A stretch of DNA of 64,000 nucleotides from Capra hircus (GCF_001704415.2 NC_030813.1:15952001-16016000); one strand, 5' to 3'; numbered from the stretch's first letter, positions 1 through 11,439 are shown. A program made the numbers and translations. Notes: generated by a model from the letters alone, not told the origin.

Positions 1-2321
1 CCAGTTTCACCATTTGCTTCGACACAGAGGCCTTGTTCCACAGTGGGGTAAACTCCTCACGCTCCCCGCGCCCAGCCTGCCAAGCACCTTCTCTGCACAT
101 TGCACCTCTGCCAAATAGCCTTCTCTTCCTTTCCTTTCTCCTCAAAACCAAGGCAACTGCTGAAGAAACTGTCACCAGAGGAAAGAAAACATCTTTTCAC
201 CTTAGATATTTTCTTATTTACTTTTGTAACAGACATCCCCAAATCTTCCAGCTCTTTAGAGTCATCCTTTTCTTCGTTATTCATCTAAAATGACCACCAG
301 AAGCTTTTGGTCCTCCTCAGGGTTTCTCAGGATTCCTGAGTGACTTTTATATAGTCAAGATCACCCCTGTTCTAAATGGCTAATTTCCACTGTTTCTTTT
401 TATCCCCTCCCTCTTGTCATTTTGCCCTCCAAGGCTGCTGCTGTCCTTTTTGTTTCATTTTGGTGTTTGTTTGTTTCCTCTTCTTAATTGCTTTCCCCCT
501 TCCCTCCCTCTTGCCCTTCCTCCCTTTCTAGTTTCAGACTTCAGGTGCAAAGTGATGAGTTAGTGACACTCCTCAGCCCAGTGACAACTCGCCAGAGATG
601 ACCAGCACGCAGTCATCACTGGTTCAGGCAAGGCCCCTCTCTTGCTTCACCGATTCTCCATTACTCCAGTACCTTAGACTCGCTCATTCCCCGTAGCAAC
701 CACTGTAATGTGATTTAACATGTGTGTCTTTTTGTTCATGTACATTCTTATCCAGTGTCAGTTGTTATCTTGTGAGGGTACATTTGTAATTCACAGGGTA
801 TGGTGTTGTGTATCCTCTATTTCCTTTTTATCTTTTCACAAAGCATCGCATTTTTAAGACCCGTCCATGTTGTGATGTTTCTGTCTAATCTGTTGCTTCT
901 AATTGCCACACAATAAAACACTATGTGGTTTCACCTTTCACAAGTTACTCTCTACCTGCTCAGTACTGGACTCTCAGCCCACACTCACATGCAATGATGA
1001 ATATCCTCTCCTTAAGGATGTGTGGGAGATTGCTCTGAGGCATCGAGCTGGGCCAGAAATTGTTAGAGTCATTTGACAAACTGGTGCCTACATGTTCTGT
1101 GGCAAAGCTGCTCACCTCCACCAATACCACCTGCTGAGGGCTCGCCTCCACTCCACTAACATTTAGCACTATCCAGCTTTCTAATTTTCCTGGTCTAATA
1201 CTCTCAAGTGATAGGGCATTGTTTGTTTATTTGAACTTTTGTCATAACCAATGATTCTGGGTTTCTTTTCACATGCATACTAGCCTTTTGAGTTTCCTCT
1301 TCCTTTTCGTCTTTCCTTTTGCCAATTCCCATCTTTTGCCTCATTTCATATTGGGGCCGCAGTCTTCTTTCTTCTAGCATTCTAGATATTAATCCATTTT
1401 CAGTTTTAGACATGCAAATACCTTCTTCCATTCTGTCACCCACCTATTAACTTTGGCCATACTGAGCTTTGTTGAATAGAAGTCTTTAATCTTTAAATTT
1501 TAAAATCTTTATTTAATCAAAGCCATTGATTGTTTTTCTTATGATCTGTGCTTTGGAGCTTTCTGCTTGTCTTGTAATATCCAGTATATCTCAGCTCTAC
1601 TGGACTTTGCCCATCGCCCTTTGTTGAGCATTTGATATGAAGTCTTCTCTTTGGTTTATGTTACTGCTTTTGTGAAAGCTCTGAGCAGAAAATAACCTAG
1701 GTGTGTAGTGTAACAGATACATGTAAGTCTTCCCCTCCCAAAAATGTGGGAAATACAGTAATAATGCACAGGACTGCTGCAGCGAAGTAACATGGCCTCT
1801 GCGCGGCAACCTCATCCAAGACAGAGCAACCCTTTGTGGGAATTCACCTTTAGATGCTCAGGTCGAAGAAATCATGATTCTGTTCACAACTGAAATGTTT
1901 CAGGACAGCAGAGTGAAGATGGAATCATCCTGTATAACTTCAAGCCGAAGTCTAAGAAAGAAAAAGAAGAGCAAATCTGTTCTTGTTTTTGTTTAACTTC
2001 TGACTTCTGCATCCCAGATGACTAATAATAACCCTGCTGGATACTGAAACTGATGAATTATTGCATGACCCCTGTTAAGAGATACCTTATTATATACAAA
2101 ATGCAAAGACCCTTTTTAATGTCAGCTCAGGACTCTTGGTCACTGCCTTGAGCCTTCACAGTTACCTACCAACAGAAAGGAAATAAGATGATTTCATGTT
2201 GTCCTTTTTAAAGGTAGGACAGAGTTTAGACAGAAAATTATTATCAAAGTTTAAATGATTTTAATGATTTAATTTTTACTATAAACATAGCTTAAACATT
2301 AGAACTTTTATTTGATTATAG
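1..2321 (+). other. CFI: CFI intron (left edge of window), no exon seen
   Basis: This AT-rich stretch lies upstream of the first recognisable CFI exon, so it should be the intron that follows the second LDL-receptor class A exon. I looked for a cysteine-rich LDLRa exon and did not find one. About 700-950 and 1440-1600 resemble old, decayed L1-type or other mammalian repeats, but too weakly to classify. The short open frames here have no recognisable homology. Confidence 0.6.
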
Positions 2322-2357
2322 AAGCAGCAGAAGTGTTGACTGCTGATATGGATGCAG
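2322..2357 (+). CDS. CFI: Complement factor I, short linker exon
   Basis: This 36-bp exon encodes AAEVLTADMDA, which matches the acidic linker of mammalian factor I between the second LDLRa module and the processing site (human EETEILTADMDA, from memory). It is preceded by a pyrimidine-poor TTATAG acceptor and followed by a strong GTAAGT donor. It enters with two bases that finish a codon and leaves one base, which joins the next exon in frame to give Glu. The linker belongs to the heavy chain of the secreted plasma protease. Identity rests on the reading phase and the residue match; the exon is too short to call alone. Confidence 0.85.
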
Positions 2358-4206
2358 GTAAGTTAACATTATTCTTTTTCACTAGTGCTTCACTGGTCAA
2401 ATTTGCATTTTAATGTCATGTGCATGTATGTGAGTATATATGCATATATGCAATATAATTGATTCAAGTACTCATTTCCTTTGATTTCAATTTAAATAGA
2501 AAAACCATTACTACTTTTCTTATCATTTTTAAGAAAAACAAGCTTAAATGCTTCTTGAAAACTACTTTTAAAATAGGTTAATATATATGGCTTATTTTGA
2601 AATGGAAAAAACAGTCTAGTTTTACATACAGCTTTTCTGTTTGCTATGAGCTTTGTCAGATCAGTTTTGTCAAAGCCAACCAGATTTGTGACCCAGGACA
2701 TACATTTTAAGTACAAAAATAATAGATTCTTCTGCAATATTTTAAACCATGATAACAGGAAATCTGTGAAGAGCTGTTTTTTGGCCAAGTCTACACTGAA
2801 AGCCAAATTTAAACAAAGTAGTAAGTTCCTGGGAAGACAGTAACTGATAGGAATTTTTGAGTCAAACTGACATGTTAATTCCTGACTTAGTTATTTGTTA
2901 GCTGTGTGACTTAGGTTAGTAACAAGCTCAAATACAAATTGGGAGTGAAATATCTCCCTATTTTAGGAGGATTGAAAACTGAAGCTCATGTAAGACTCCC
3001 TTCTGATTGCCAGGCCCCAGAGTTCATCAGCAATTTTTAAAAAATCAGGCAATGAGTGGAAGATTTAGATCTCAAAGCTGCAGATATCAGTCAGAGGGAT
3101 TTCCAACAAAGGCCCTTTATTTTCTACTCAGGGTAATAAATTAATTTTCAAGTTCAATCCAAGCTGATTTGACAGTCCTCAATCGATGGGGGTCTCCCTT
3201 CTTAAAGGTACAAGCAGAAATTTAAAATTTATCATCACATTCTTCCCTTAACCCAGTTCTTAGCCTGGATGGGACTCCCCCAAAATCTTTTATCCACATT
3301 TGTTCACAACTTCTCTCCCTTGAGGCCCTACCTCTTTCTTATGTGCTCAAAGTAATTGACAGTGATATTAATTTTCCTTTCTCATTTGGGACTAAGAATC
3401 AAGTTTACAAAAATTTTCATGACATGATAAAATAGAGCGAGATAATAAGAAGAGCATCTTACACTTTTACTTTCTTCCTTTGTCATGAATTCCCTTGCAA
3501 ATTCATGTCTTAAGCCTGACTCTAGCATGCCTCCCAGTGACAAGTGTGCCATGTCTGAGTGCTCACTGAGAAAGGAAACACCATCACATGTTAAGTGGCT
3601 AAAAACACAGCCCCCTCCCAGCCCACTGATCCTGGATTGTCCAGGGGTTCCTGGCATGTTACCTGTCAGTGTTAATATGATGATTAAGTGATACAAACTA
3701 TATACAAAGTATTTAGCATGGGATTTGACACATAGAAAGAACTCAACAGTAACATCATCAATGTTAATATTAATATCACTGAAGAGTCCCACATAAACAG
3801 TCTCCAGAAAGTAAGAACTAAGAAAGTAGACTGCGGAGTTCTGCTTGTGAACCTCATCCAGAGGTGTCACCCATCTTGAGCTGTCACAGTAGTAATGTCT
3901 GGGCGCGTGGCTTCTCTTATCTGCCAGAGGCTGGTCAGTGTGTGACCCCTCAGGCAACCTCCTTCGGCCACGAGTCCACCTTTAGGTAGAACTTCAGAGA
4001 ATCAAGCCAATTTAAAGCTTAATTTTTAATATGAAGCCAGAATTTTTAAGCAAGGTGAATAGCATCCAAAATGACTTACTAATGAATCTGGGCTGCTTCA
4101 TATTAGTTGTCACTCTGCTGTTTTTGCAGCATAGATAATCAAGAAGTTTGCCCAGAAGGTAATGGTTTCAAAAATCATAATGATACAATCTCTTCTTTTC
4201 TTAAAG
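2358..4206 (+). other. CFI: CFI intron between the linker exon and the processing-site exon
   Basis: About 1.85 kb with no exon seen. The region 3690-3790 resembles a decayed MIR-type SINE (short-period AT-rich tail after a 'cacatagaaagaactcaa' motif). A long minus-strand open frame here is judged to be chance. Confidence 0.5.
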
Positions 4207-4310
4207 AAAGAAAATTTATAAAGTCATTTTTGCCTAAACTATCCTGCGGAGTTAAAAACAACATGCACATTCGAAGGAAACGAGTCGTAGGAGGCAAGCC
4301 AGCAAAAATG
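4207..4310 (+). CDS. CFI: Complement factor I, exon with heavy/light chain processing site
   Basis: This 104-bp exon reads ERKFIKSFLPKLSCGVKN, then the tetrabasic RRKR site and VVGGKPAKM. In factor I the single-chain precursor is cut after RRKR by a furin-like protease in the secretory pathway. The new light-chain N-terminus (VVGG here, IVGG in human) begins the serine protease domain. The Cys in LSCGV forms the disulfide that holds the heavy and light chains together in this family. The acceptor is TTCTTAAAG and the donor is GTAAAC after an in-phase ATG codon, so the exon ends in phase 0. The splice joins are consistent with both neighbouring exons. Confidence 0.95.
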
Positions 4311-4480
4311 GTAAACCGACACAAAAACTGATAATGTCATTTCCCTGGAGCTGCCCAAGTTTGGGGGAAAAAAAAGTGAGGGGGAGGGATGGTAATTATT
4401 AGAGACTAAGAACCTTGCGATGGAAATCTTCAAGCCACCTGTCTGGCAGGATGGCAGTAACCACATGAATGTCTTTACAG

Positions 4481-4584
4481 GGAGACTTCCCATGGCAGAT
4501 TGCAATCAAGGAAAGTGACAAAATCCACTGTGGAGGAACTTATATCGGTGGCTGTTGGATTCTGACTGCTGCACATTGTGTCAG
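4481..4584 (+). CDS. CFI: Complement factor I, protease domain exon with catalytic His
   Basis: This 104-bp exon starts GDFPWQIAIKES and ends CWILTAAHCVR. The TAAHC motif carries the catalytic histidine of the chymotrypsin-fold triad, and the paired Cys around it form the usual histidine loop. The acceptor is GTCTTTACAG. The donor GTAAAACAAAAC lies directly inside an (AAAAC)n microsatellite. The exon ends with two bases of an Arg codon, completed by the next exon. It is only 170 bp downstream of the previous exon. Factor I circulates in plasma and cleaves C3b and C4b in the presence of cofactors such as factor H, C4BP, MCP or CR1. Confidence 0.97.
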
Positions 4585-4586
4585 GT

Positions 4587-4617
4587 AAAACAAAACAAAA
4601 CAAAACAAAACAAAAAA
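4587..4617 (+). repeat. (AAAAC)n microsatellite at a CFI splice donor
   Basis: Five to six AAAAC units begin two bases after the exon end, so bases +3 onward of the 5' splice site are part of the repeat. Confidence 0.95.
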
Positions 4618-5131
4618 CCCTCTCCAGTAGATTCTTGATTTCTGAAACAATGAAATTAGGTCATAGAGGTTGTGATAAAGTCAAATGATAAATAAAAATC
4701 TATGTAAGAAAAATCATTTAGTTCCACTCTGTTGTCTGCTAAACACCCTCTCTGATGTTCACAATCAGGAGTCCAGAGGCCAGTTCCTCAGAACCCAGTA
4801 TGTTCCCCACAGACCAAGTTGTTGACCTCAGCTGGCAAGGGCAGATCGAGCCTGTAGGGACCGAGTTGTTTCACTTGGCTCATTTGCATGGGTCAAGGAC
4901 AGAGTTCAGAATTCTGGCTTCAGTTCTGACCTTTAGAATGAATGAAACACCATGTATGGAGTACCTCTTACAGACCCGATACTGTGCCCAGAGCTTTCAT
5001 AGATGTTATTTTTGTTTTAACATTCTTAACATTCTCGAGAGGCAAATATTATTCCTCCCATTTTCTAGATAGACAGATTGGAACTAGAAGTTGCATAACT
5101 TGGCCGAAACAGCACTACAGGTCTGCAGCGG
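4618..5131 (+). other. CFI intron segment, no gene seen
   Basis: Apparently old, mostly unclassified sequence. The stretch 4930-5100 (with 'acctcttacagacccgatactgtgcc') looks like the tail of a decayed ancient mammalian repeat. Confidence 0.4.
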
Positions 5132-5372
5132 TGCCTGTGTGTATGCTAAGTTGCTTCAGTCCTGTCCAGCTCTCTTCGACACCATAACTGTAGCTACCTG
5201 ACTGTAGCCCACCAGGCTCCTCCGACCATGGGGTTCTCCAGGCAAGAATACTGGAGTGGGTTACCATTTCCTACTCTATGGGATCTTCCTGGCTCAGGGA
5301 TCCAACCCGCGGGTCTTGTATCTCCTGCGTTGGCAGGCAGATTCTTCTCCACAGCACCACCTGGGAAGCCCA
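5132..5372 (-). mobile_element. Bov-tA SINE, antisense
   Basis: It shows the ruminant Bov-A core ('ttctccaggcaagaatactgg' reading on +) followed by the tRNA-Glu-derived head in reverse, ending 'cacctgggaagccc'. An imperfect target duplication GTCTGYAGCRG flanks it at 5121-5131 and 5373-5383. It lies in a CFI intron. Confidence 0.93.
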
Positions 5373-5880
5373 GTCTGTAGCAGAGCCAGGGTAAAACCAA
5401 GGTCAGCATACGTGACAGTAACTTGGATGAAGGCCTGTTTAGAAAATCTGCAGGTGACCCAAACTTTAGAGGGACAGGAAATCTGTTGAATGACACCCAT
5501 AAAAATCCTCATGGATTGGAGCAAAGCACCAAATCTTGTTTCTTCCTTCTGAACAACCCTTTTCCCTTCGCTTCTGTAACATAACGCTTCTGGTTTTCTA
5601 CCCACCTCTCTGGCCACACCTTCTCTGCCTTCTTTGCAGCTTCCTCTTCCAGTGACTGAGCATTATGGCTCAAGTGAAATACTGAAGTTCCTCGATGTGT
5701 ATCCTGGCTTCCTCTTCTCTTCTTACTTCTTCTTTATAAAGTTATCTGCACTTTAAAATACCACCGTATGCTGACACATTGATAGCTCCAGTCTAGACTT
5801 CTCCAACCCTGACCCTACAGTACACTATCTTGGCTGTATAGAAGTATTAGTACATCAAATTCAAAATGTCCAAGACTGAA

Positions 5881-6013
5881 CTCCAAGACTTCCCTAGTGA
5901 TCCAGTGGTTAAGACTCTGTACTTCCAATGCAGGGAGACCAGTTTGATCCCTGGTCGGCGAATTAAGATCCCACCTGCCCCACACTGTGGCCAAGAAATT
6001 AAATATAAAAAAT
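5881..6013 (+). mobile_element. CHR-type tRNA-Glu SINE, sense
   Basis: The start 'gacttccctagtgatccagtgg' and 'gatccctggtcgg' B-box region are typical of the cetartiodactyl CHR SINE. The tail is A-rich. AAGACTGAA is duplicated at 5872-5880 and 6014-6022. Confidence 0.9.
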
Positions 6014-6202
6014 AAGACTGAAGTCATGATTTGCCCCTTCCCCCAAATATTGTCCTGACCTACAGTTCCCTATCTCAGCAGATGGCAACACCATTCATCT
6101 AGCTATACAAGGCAGAAATCTAGAAATGATCACATTTCATTCCCTCAGCCCTACCACACAGCTCACCTATATATCACCAACTCCAGATGTCATTTAAAAT
6201 CT

Positions 6203-6712
6203 TTTTTTAATTTTTAACTGGAGGATAATTGCCTTACAATGTTATGTTGGTTTCTGCCATACATCAACATGAGTCAACTGTAGGTACACATACGTTCCCT
6301 CCCTCTTAAGCTTCCCTCCCACCCCATCCCACCCTTCTAGGTTGTCACAGAGCACCGGGATGAGTTCCTTGCACTATATTGCAGCTTCCCACTGGCTCTC
6401 TCTTTCACACATGCTAGTGTATATATTTCAATGCTACTCTTTCAATTCGTCCCACCCTCTCTTTCCCTCATTGTGTCTGTAAGTCTGTTCTCTATGTCTG
6501 AGTCTCTATTCCTGCCCTGCAGGTAAGTTCATCAATACCATTTTTCTAGATTCCATATATATGTGTTCATATACGATATTTGTTTTTCTCTTTCTGACTT
6601 ACTTCACTCTGTATAACAGGCTCTAGGTTCGTCCACCTCACTAGAACTGACTCAAATGTGTTTCTTTTTATGGCTTAGTAACATTCCATTGTATATACGT
6701 ACTACAATTTCT
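6203..6712 (-). mobile_element. L1 3'UTR fragment, antisense
   Basis: Poly-T start, then the ruminant L1 3'UTR in reverse ('ggaggataattgccttacaatg', 'ccattgtatatacgtac'). It is 5'-truncated with no open frame. Confidence 0.85.
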
Positions 6713-7053
6713 TCCAGATGGCGTTTTTAATTGCCAGTTATTTAATTCTCAAAGCTTCTTCTTATCTCCACTATTACCATGCTCCTACCTCTCTCCTGGA
6801 TTATACCATCTGCTTCCTAACTGGCTTACCCACATTCACTTGGCACATTAAATATATATTAAGTAAATTGAATGGATGAACAGTTAACCTCTGAACAATA
6901 TTCAGGACCTCTGATCCTGAAATATAACCAAATTAATATGAAGCACAGCATTCTTAGAACACTGAGTGTAAATAAAAATATCCTAAACACCTCATTAGCT
7001 CCTAGGACACCACTGTTTAACAGTAAGGTGTTTCCCTGAGAAAGTGATGTAAG

Positions 7054-7380
7054 CTGTGCTGTGCTTAGCTGTTCTGTCATGTCTGACTCTTTGAGACCCC
7101 GTGGACTGTGGCCCACCAGGCTCCTCTGTCCATAGGGACTCTCTGGGCAAGAATACTACAGTGGCCATGCCCTCCTCTGGGGCTCTTCCCAACCCAGGGA
7201 TCAAACCCTGGTCTCCCGTATTGTAGGTGGATTCTTTACTGTCCGAGCCACCACGGAACCCCAAGAATACTGGAGCGCGCAGCCTATCCGTTCTCCAGGC
7301 GAACTTCCCGACAGGAATTGAACCAGGGTCTCCTGTGTAGCAGGCAGATTCTTTACCAGCTGAGCTACCTGGGAAGCCCA
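7054..7380 (-). mobile_element. Compound Bov-tA SINE with two tRNA-type heads, antisense
   Basis: Reading + strand, a full Bov-A body and tRNA head (to about 7262) is followed directly by a partial Bov-A body and a second complete head ending 'acctgggaagccca'. The flanks share 'agaaagtRat', so the whole unit may have inserted at once. Confidence 0.85.
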
Positions 7381-8055
7381 AGAAAGTAATAGTAGATGCC
7401 AAATTTGCTGGAAACCACAAGATGAAAATTGGTAAGAAAATGGAGTGAGGCATGAGGACAGGCAATATTTAACCCATTCACCATTTCAACCAAAGTTTGA
7501 AACAGCTACTGTGTTCCAGATACAATACTCAACACAGGTATCTGTCTGTAGATGAATAAGACCCAGTAAAGGTTCTTGAGCAAATAATACAACGCAAAGT
7601 TAGGATGAAGTCAGTTTTAAAGGTTACAATGATGATTCCCAGGTCTTCACCCCGGGAACCTCTGGGACCCTGTGCTCTGACTCCCCACTTCCTCAAGCAC
7701 ATTCCTGGCTAGATGCTCTCTGGTTTCTGCTTAAATACCCTCAATACCCACACTCTTCAGAGGCAGCCAACTCATTCTACTGTTGGCATCTCTGCTAAGT
7801 AGTGAGACCTTTATGTCCCTAATATTTAGCAGGTAGATGAACTATTCCTTTCTACATTTATCCACTGACTTTAATTCTGTCCTAAGAAAATTTCATTGCA
7901 ATGCTTCATGGCAGCAAGGATTAAAAAAATCTGGGAAAATGAAAAAACTCCTTAAAAGGGGAGAATTTAAAGATGAAGCATCAGAAGTCCAATTTATACT
8001 TGCTTCCCCCCTCGCCCCAAATCAATATATTTTCCGCCTTTCCTATCTGTTACAG
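7381..8055 (+). other. CFI intron segment before the Asp exon
   Basis: No repeat or gene is recognised with confidence. A pyrimidine tract and TTACAG acceptor end it. Confidence 0.4.
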
Positions 8056-8333
8056 AATCAGCAGAACGCATCGTTACCAATTATGGACATCATTTACAGA
8101 CTGGATAAGACCTGGCTTTCAGACAGTTGTTCACTCGGTGAATCAAATTATTATCCATGAAAACTACAATGGAACTACCTACCAAAATGACATAGCTTTG
8201 ATTGAAATGAAAAAACGCCCAAGTGAAAAACAGTGTGTGTTGAGTAACTCCGTCCCTGCCTGTGTCCCCTGGTCTCCGTACCTATTTCAACCTAATGATA
8301 AGTGCATCATTTCTGGCTGGGGTCGAGAAAAAG
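8056..8333 (+). CDS. CFI: Complement factor I, protease domain exon with catalytic Asp
   Basis: This 278-bp exon is the largest of the protease domain. It starts by completing Arg, then ISRTHRYQLWTSF, and ends SGWGREKG. The YQNDIALIE stretch carries the catalytic aspartate. ACVPWSPYLFQPND and ISGWGRE are strongly conserved in factor I. Two details differ from human as I recall it. NYNGTT creates an N-glycosylation sequon (human NYNAGT does not). NDKC replaces human NDTC, removing the sequon there. The acceptor is CTGTTACAG and the donor GTATGT. The exon enters on the third codon base and leaves one base; both joins read in frame. Confidence 0.97.
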
Positions 8334-9000
8334 GTATGTTTTAGTTTGTTCATCAGAATGCAGGGGTTGAAAAGTGAATAGGAAGAGAAATGCATAGGAG
8401 CTAATCTCCCAGGGTTCAGAGAGAAATAGTGCATAAAATCCAGAAAAGTGAGTGTCCAGCCAGGGCCACCTCACAGGCAGAGGACCTGTGTGGAGGCCCA
8501 GCACCCCAAGCTGGGGTGTGTGCTTGCTGTACTACTCTGCTGTTACCATCATGAAATTCTCAGTCATTTTTGCAGCAGCCTCACCTCACATTTTTTAATT
8601 TTTAAAATGGCTCTGTGAATTATGTAACTGATCCTGACCCAGAGTTTCAAGGAGACCTATACTCTGCAATATTGAAACATCCATTGAGGGTTAACCATTC
8701 ACCAAGAAAAAAAGCAGAGTGACAGGGGGGACACATAGCATGGACTTTTGGGATTGGTTGGAATGATATGAATGAAAGACGAAATGTTTTTCAAAGGTAC
8801 AGTCACAGTATGTGCTGAGTCAGTGATCCCACAGCCTTCCCCTCTCTCTTCTGCTCTCCCCTGTTCTCCATGCCTCACACCCCAACATCCCACAAAGAGA
8901 AAGATAACATAAAGAATTTATCCTTTGAGCTTCTAAGATGACTTGAAGTGAACATTCATATGAATAAGAGATGTACTTTGCTTAGGGGCAATTATTAGAA
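8334..9000 (+). other. CFI intron segment, no gene seen
   Basis: Unclassified intronic sequence without recognisable repeats. Confidence 0.4.
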
Positions 9001-9206
9001 GAGACTTCCCTGGTGGCTCAGAAAGTAAAGCATCTGCCTACAATGCAGGAGATCTGGGTTCGGTCCCTGGGTCGGGAAGATCCTCTGGAGAAAGAAATGG
9101 CAACCCACTCCAGTACTCTTGCTTGGAAAATCCCACAGATGGAAGAGCCTGGTAGGCTACAGTCTGTGGGGTCGCAAAGAGTTGGACACAACTGAGGGAC
9201 TTCACC
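9001..9206 (+). mobile_element. Bov-tA SINE, sense
   Basis: A tRNA-Glu-like head ('gacttccctggtggctcag', 'gggttcggtccctgggt') is followed by the Bov-A body ending 'gttggacacaactgag'. The target duplication TTATTAGAA is at 8992-9000 and 9207-9215. Confidence 0.95.
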
Positions 9207-9404
9207 TTATTAGAAAGACCTACTAAATTAGAGACAGATTAGAATTAATTTAAACAGTACTTGTCCCCTCATCTTGAAGTCAGCCTAGAAAGATAGCTTC
9301 CTTTCGATCTCTTAAACTTTCTTTGTCAATAGCTTCACTGCATTTGCCTAACAGATTCCTATTGCAACACACTCTTTATAACTGCCATATTGAGAAGTAT
9401 AAAG

Positions 9405-9582
9405 TGAAAGTTACTCAGTTGCGTTCGACTCTTTCCGACCACATGGACTATTCAGTCCATGGAATTCTCCAGGCCAGAATACTGGAGTGGATAGCCGTTC
9501 CCTTCTCCAGGGGATCTTCCCAACCCAGGGATTGAACCCAGGTCTCCCACATTGTGGGCAGATTTTTTACCAGCTGGGCCCA
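9405..9582 (-). mobile_element. Bov-tA SINE, antisense
   Basis: Bov-A body followed by a reverse tRNA head. The flanks GAGAAGTATAAA and GAGAAAAGTATAAA look like an imperfect target duplication. Confidence 0.9.
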
Positions 9583-9729
9583 TGAGAAAAGTATAAAATA
9601 TGCATACAAATGAACCTGAACTTGTAGTATGTTTGAATACCCAAGACTTACAAAACGCTAAAATTTTATTAGTAATTAATTTATCCAGAGAGTATTATGT
9701 TCTTTTATTTGTTCTTTTTAAAAATACCA

Positions 9730-9972
9730 ACATTTTATTTTATTTTGGCTAAACTGCATGGCTTACCAGATCTTAGTGTCCCGAACAGGGGTTGAATCTG
9801 GGCCCTCAGCAGTGAGAGTCCAGACTCCTCTGTCCATGGGATTTCCCAGGCAAGAATACTGGAATGGGTTGCCATTTCCTTCTCCAGAAGATCTTCCCAA
9901 CCCAGGGTTCAAACCCAGGTCTCCTGCACTACAGGTAGATTCTTTACCACTGAACCACCAGGGAGGCCCAGC
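9730..9972 (-). mobile_element. CHR / Bov-tA hybrid SINE, antisense
   Basis: On the + strand, 9730-9828 matches the reverse of a CHR SINE body ('ggttgaatctgggccctcagcagtg' region). At about 9829 it switches without a gap to a Bov-A body ('cctctgtccatggg') and ends in a tRNA-Glu head. The switch point 'ctcct' is shared by both families, which fits template switching or recombination between SINEs. Confidence 0.75.
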
Positions 9973-10872
9973 CAAATAAATAAATAAAAAGAAATATTAA
10001 AAAGTAAAAAAAAAAGACTAATGTGAAGTATGACTTCAAGGAGAAAAAAGAAACTCTTTCCTGATTTGCCATATTTGTTGGAGGAATGTGTTAGAAAGCA
10101 TTCGTTTCTTCCTCTGTTTCCCAGAAGAGAATATTAGCCCGTAACACCCTGGGTGGGATCTGTGGGGGTGTCCTTTCACGGTAAACCAGAGGTCTCTGTC
10201 CCCAGGTAGAGACAGAGATTTGTAGATTAATTGAGGAGCCAAGTCATTTGGCATAAAATGTTTATTGTACAACGGAATTACTGAGTTCATGCATTAATTA
10301 CATAAATATTTATTATGTAACTACTTGGTACTAGCATGAGGCTAGGTGCAGCAGTGAATGAATCAGGCCCAGCCCCTGCCCTCCTGGAGCACATACAAAT
10401 TGCTGTAGGGTGGGAAAAAGGAAGAGGGGAGATGGGACAAAAATTCACTCCTTCTACCTGAGGTATATGAACCTGTGCTCTTAGGTCTTTCTCATCTTCC
10501 CTGGACTGTCAATCAGCAACAGCTCCTGGTCCTTCTCTTTCCTTGGACCAAGTGCAAGTCCCAAATCTGTGACTTAAAGGGAAATCCTAAATCCTCTTTC
10601 AGTGACTTTCAAATCATTTAGGAGATGGAGTTCCTCACAGACACAAAAACTCGTAGATACCAATTGCTTCATGTGTATTGTCATTTTAAGTTTTTGTATT
10701 TAAAAGTTGTTTTCACTCTAACAAGGACTTTCAAGCAAATAAGGGACGATAAGAAGACTGGAACTATTTATGTGGGAAGACCCTGATCACAGATTTCTAG
10801 CCACCCTCCACCCCCACCCCACCTCACCGCTAGACTCGGTGATCAGAAGGAGTCTATCCCATTCATTTCACA
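9973..10872 (+). other. CFI intron segment with an old repeat
   Basis: The part 10285-10400 ('aaatatttattatgtaactac', then 'gcagtgaatgaatcaggcc') resembles an ancient L2/MIR-age mammalian repeat. The rest is unclassified. Confidence 0.4.
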
Positions 10873-11088
10873 GTGTGCTGTGTCTTAGTCTCTCAGCCAT
10901 GTCCAACTCTTCGTGACCCCACGGACCATATAGCCCTCCAAACTCCTCGGTCCATGGGATTCTCCAGGCAAGAATACTGGAGTGGGTTGCCATTTCCTTC
11001 TCCAGGGGATCTTCCCAACTCAGGGATAGAACCCTGGTCTCCTGCACTGCAGGCAGATTCTCTACTGACGGAGCCACCAGGGAGGCCC
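10873..11088 (-). mobile_element. Bov-tA SINE, antisense
   Basis: Complete Bov-A body plus tRNA head in reverse orientation ('gccaccagggaggccca' end). ATTTCACAG / ATCTCACAG flank it. Confidence 0.93.
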
Positions 11089-11334
11089 ATCTCACAGTAC
11101 CCAGGCCAAATATTCAATAAGGCTTCTTGACTCTTTTTAGAAAGACAATTATAGAAATGGGATACGAGCAGTGTATGACTAAATTTGCTAGTGAGTTCTC
11201 TTCAAAAGTTTACATATGTATTAAAGTATATATATTCTTATATGTTCCTAATGGTTTACTAAATTATGAAAGTAAATACTTAGATTCCTCATTTGTAACT
11301 TCTAAATGCCTCTTTGTTTTTTCACTTTGTTTAG

Positions 11335-11439
11335 GTAACCAAAAAGTATATTCACTTAAGTGGGGTGAAGTTCATATAATAAACAACTGCTCAGCGTTCT
11401 ACCCAGGTCGCTACTTTGAAAAAGAAATGGAGTGTGCAG
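11335..11439 (+). CDS. CFI: Complement factor I, protease domain exon (YSLKWGEV...EMECAG)
   Basis: This 105-bp exon encodes GNQKVYSLKWGEVHI, then INNCSAFYPGRYFEKEMECAG. NCS is a predicted N-glycosylation site that is also present in human factor I. The segment covers the autolysis-loop to 170-loop part of the protease fold, and its Cys residues pair within the domain. The acceptor is a long pyrimidine tract ending TTTAG, the donor is GTAAGC, and both ends split a Gly codon. An open frame runs through both splice sites for 600 bp, but only this part is conserved. Confidence 0.96.

Noticed and set aside
1861..2020. A lysine-rich possible exon or retrocopy piece
   Set aside because: No frame holds open long enough, no splice sites fit CFI phases, and no family was recognised.
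3382..3957. A 191-codon open frame on the minus strand in a CFI intron
   Set aside because: It runs over MIR-like old repeat and unclassified sequence, has no domain, no splice or promoter context, and low-complexity runs. Chance is the simplest explanation.
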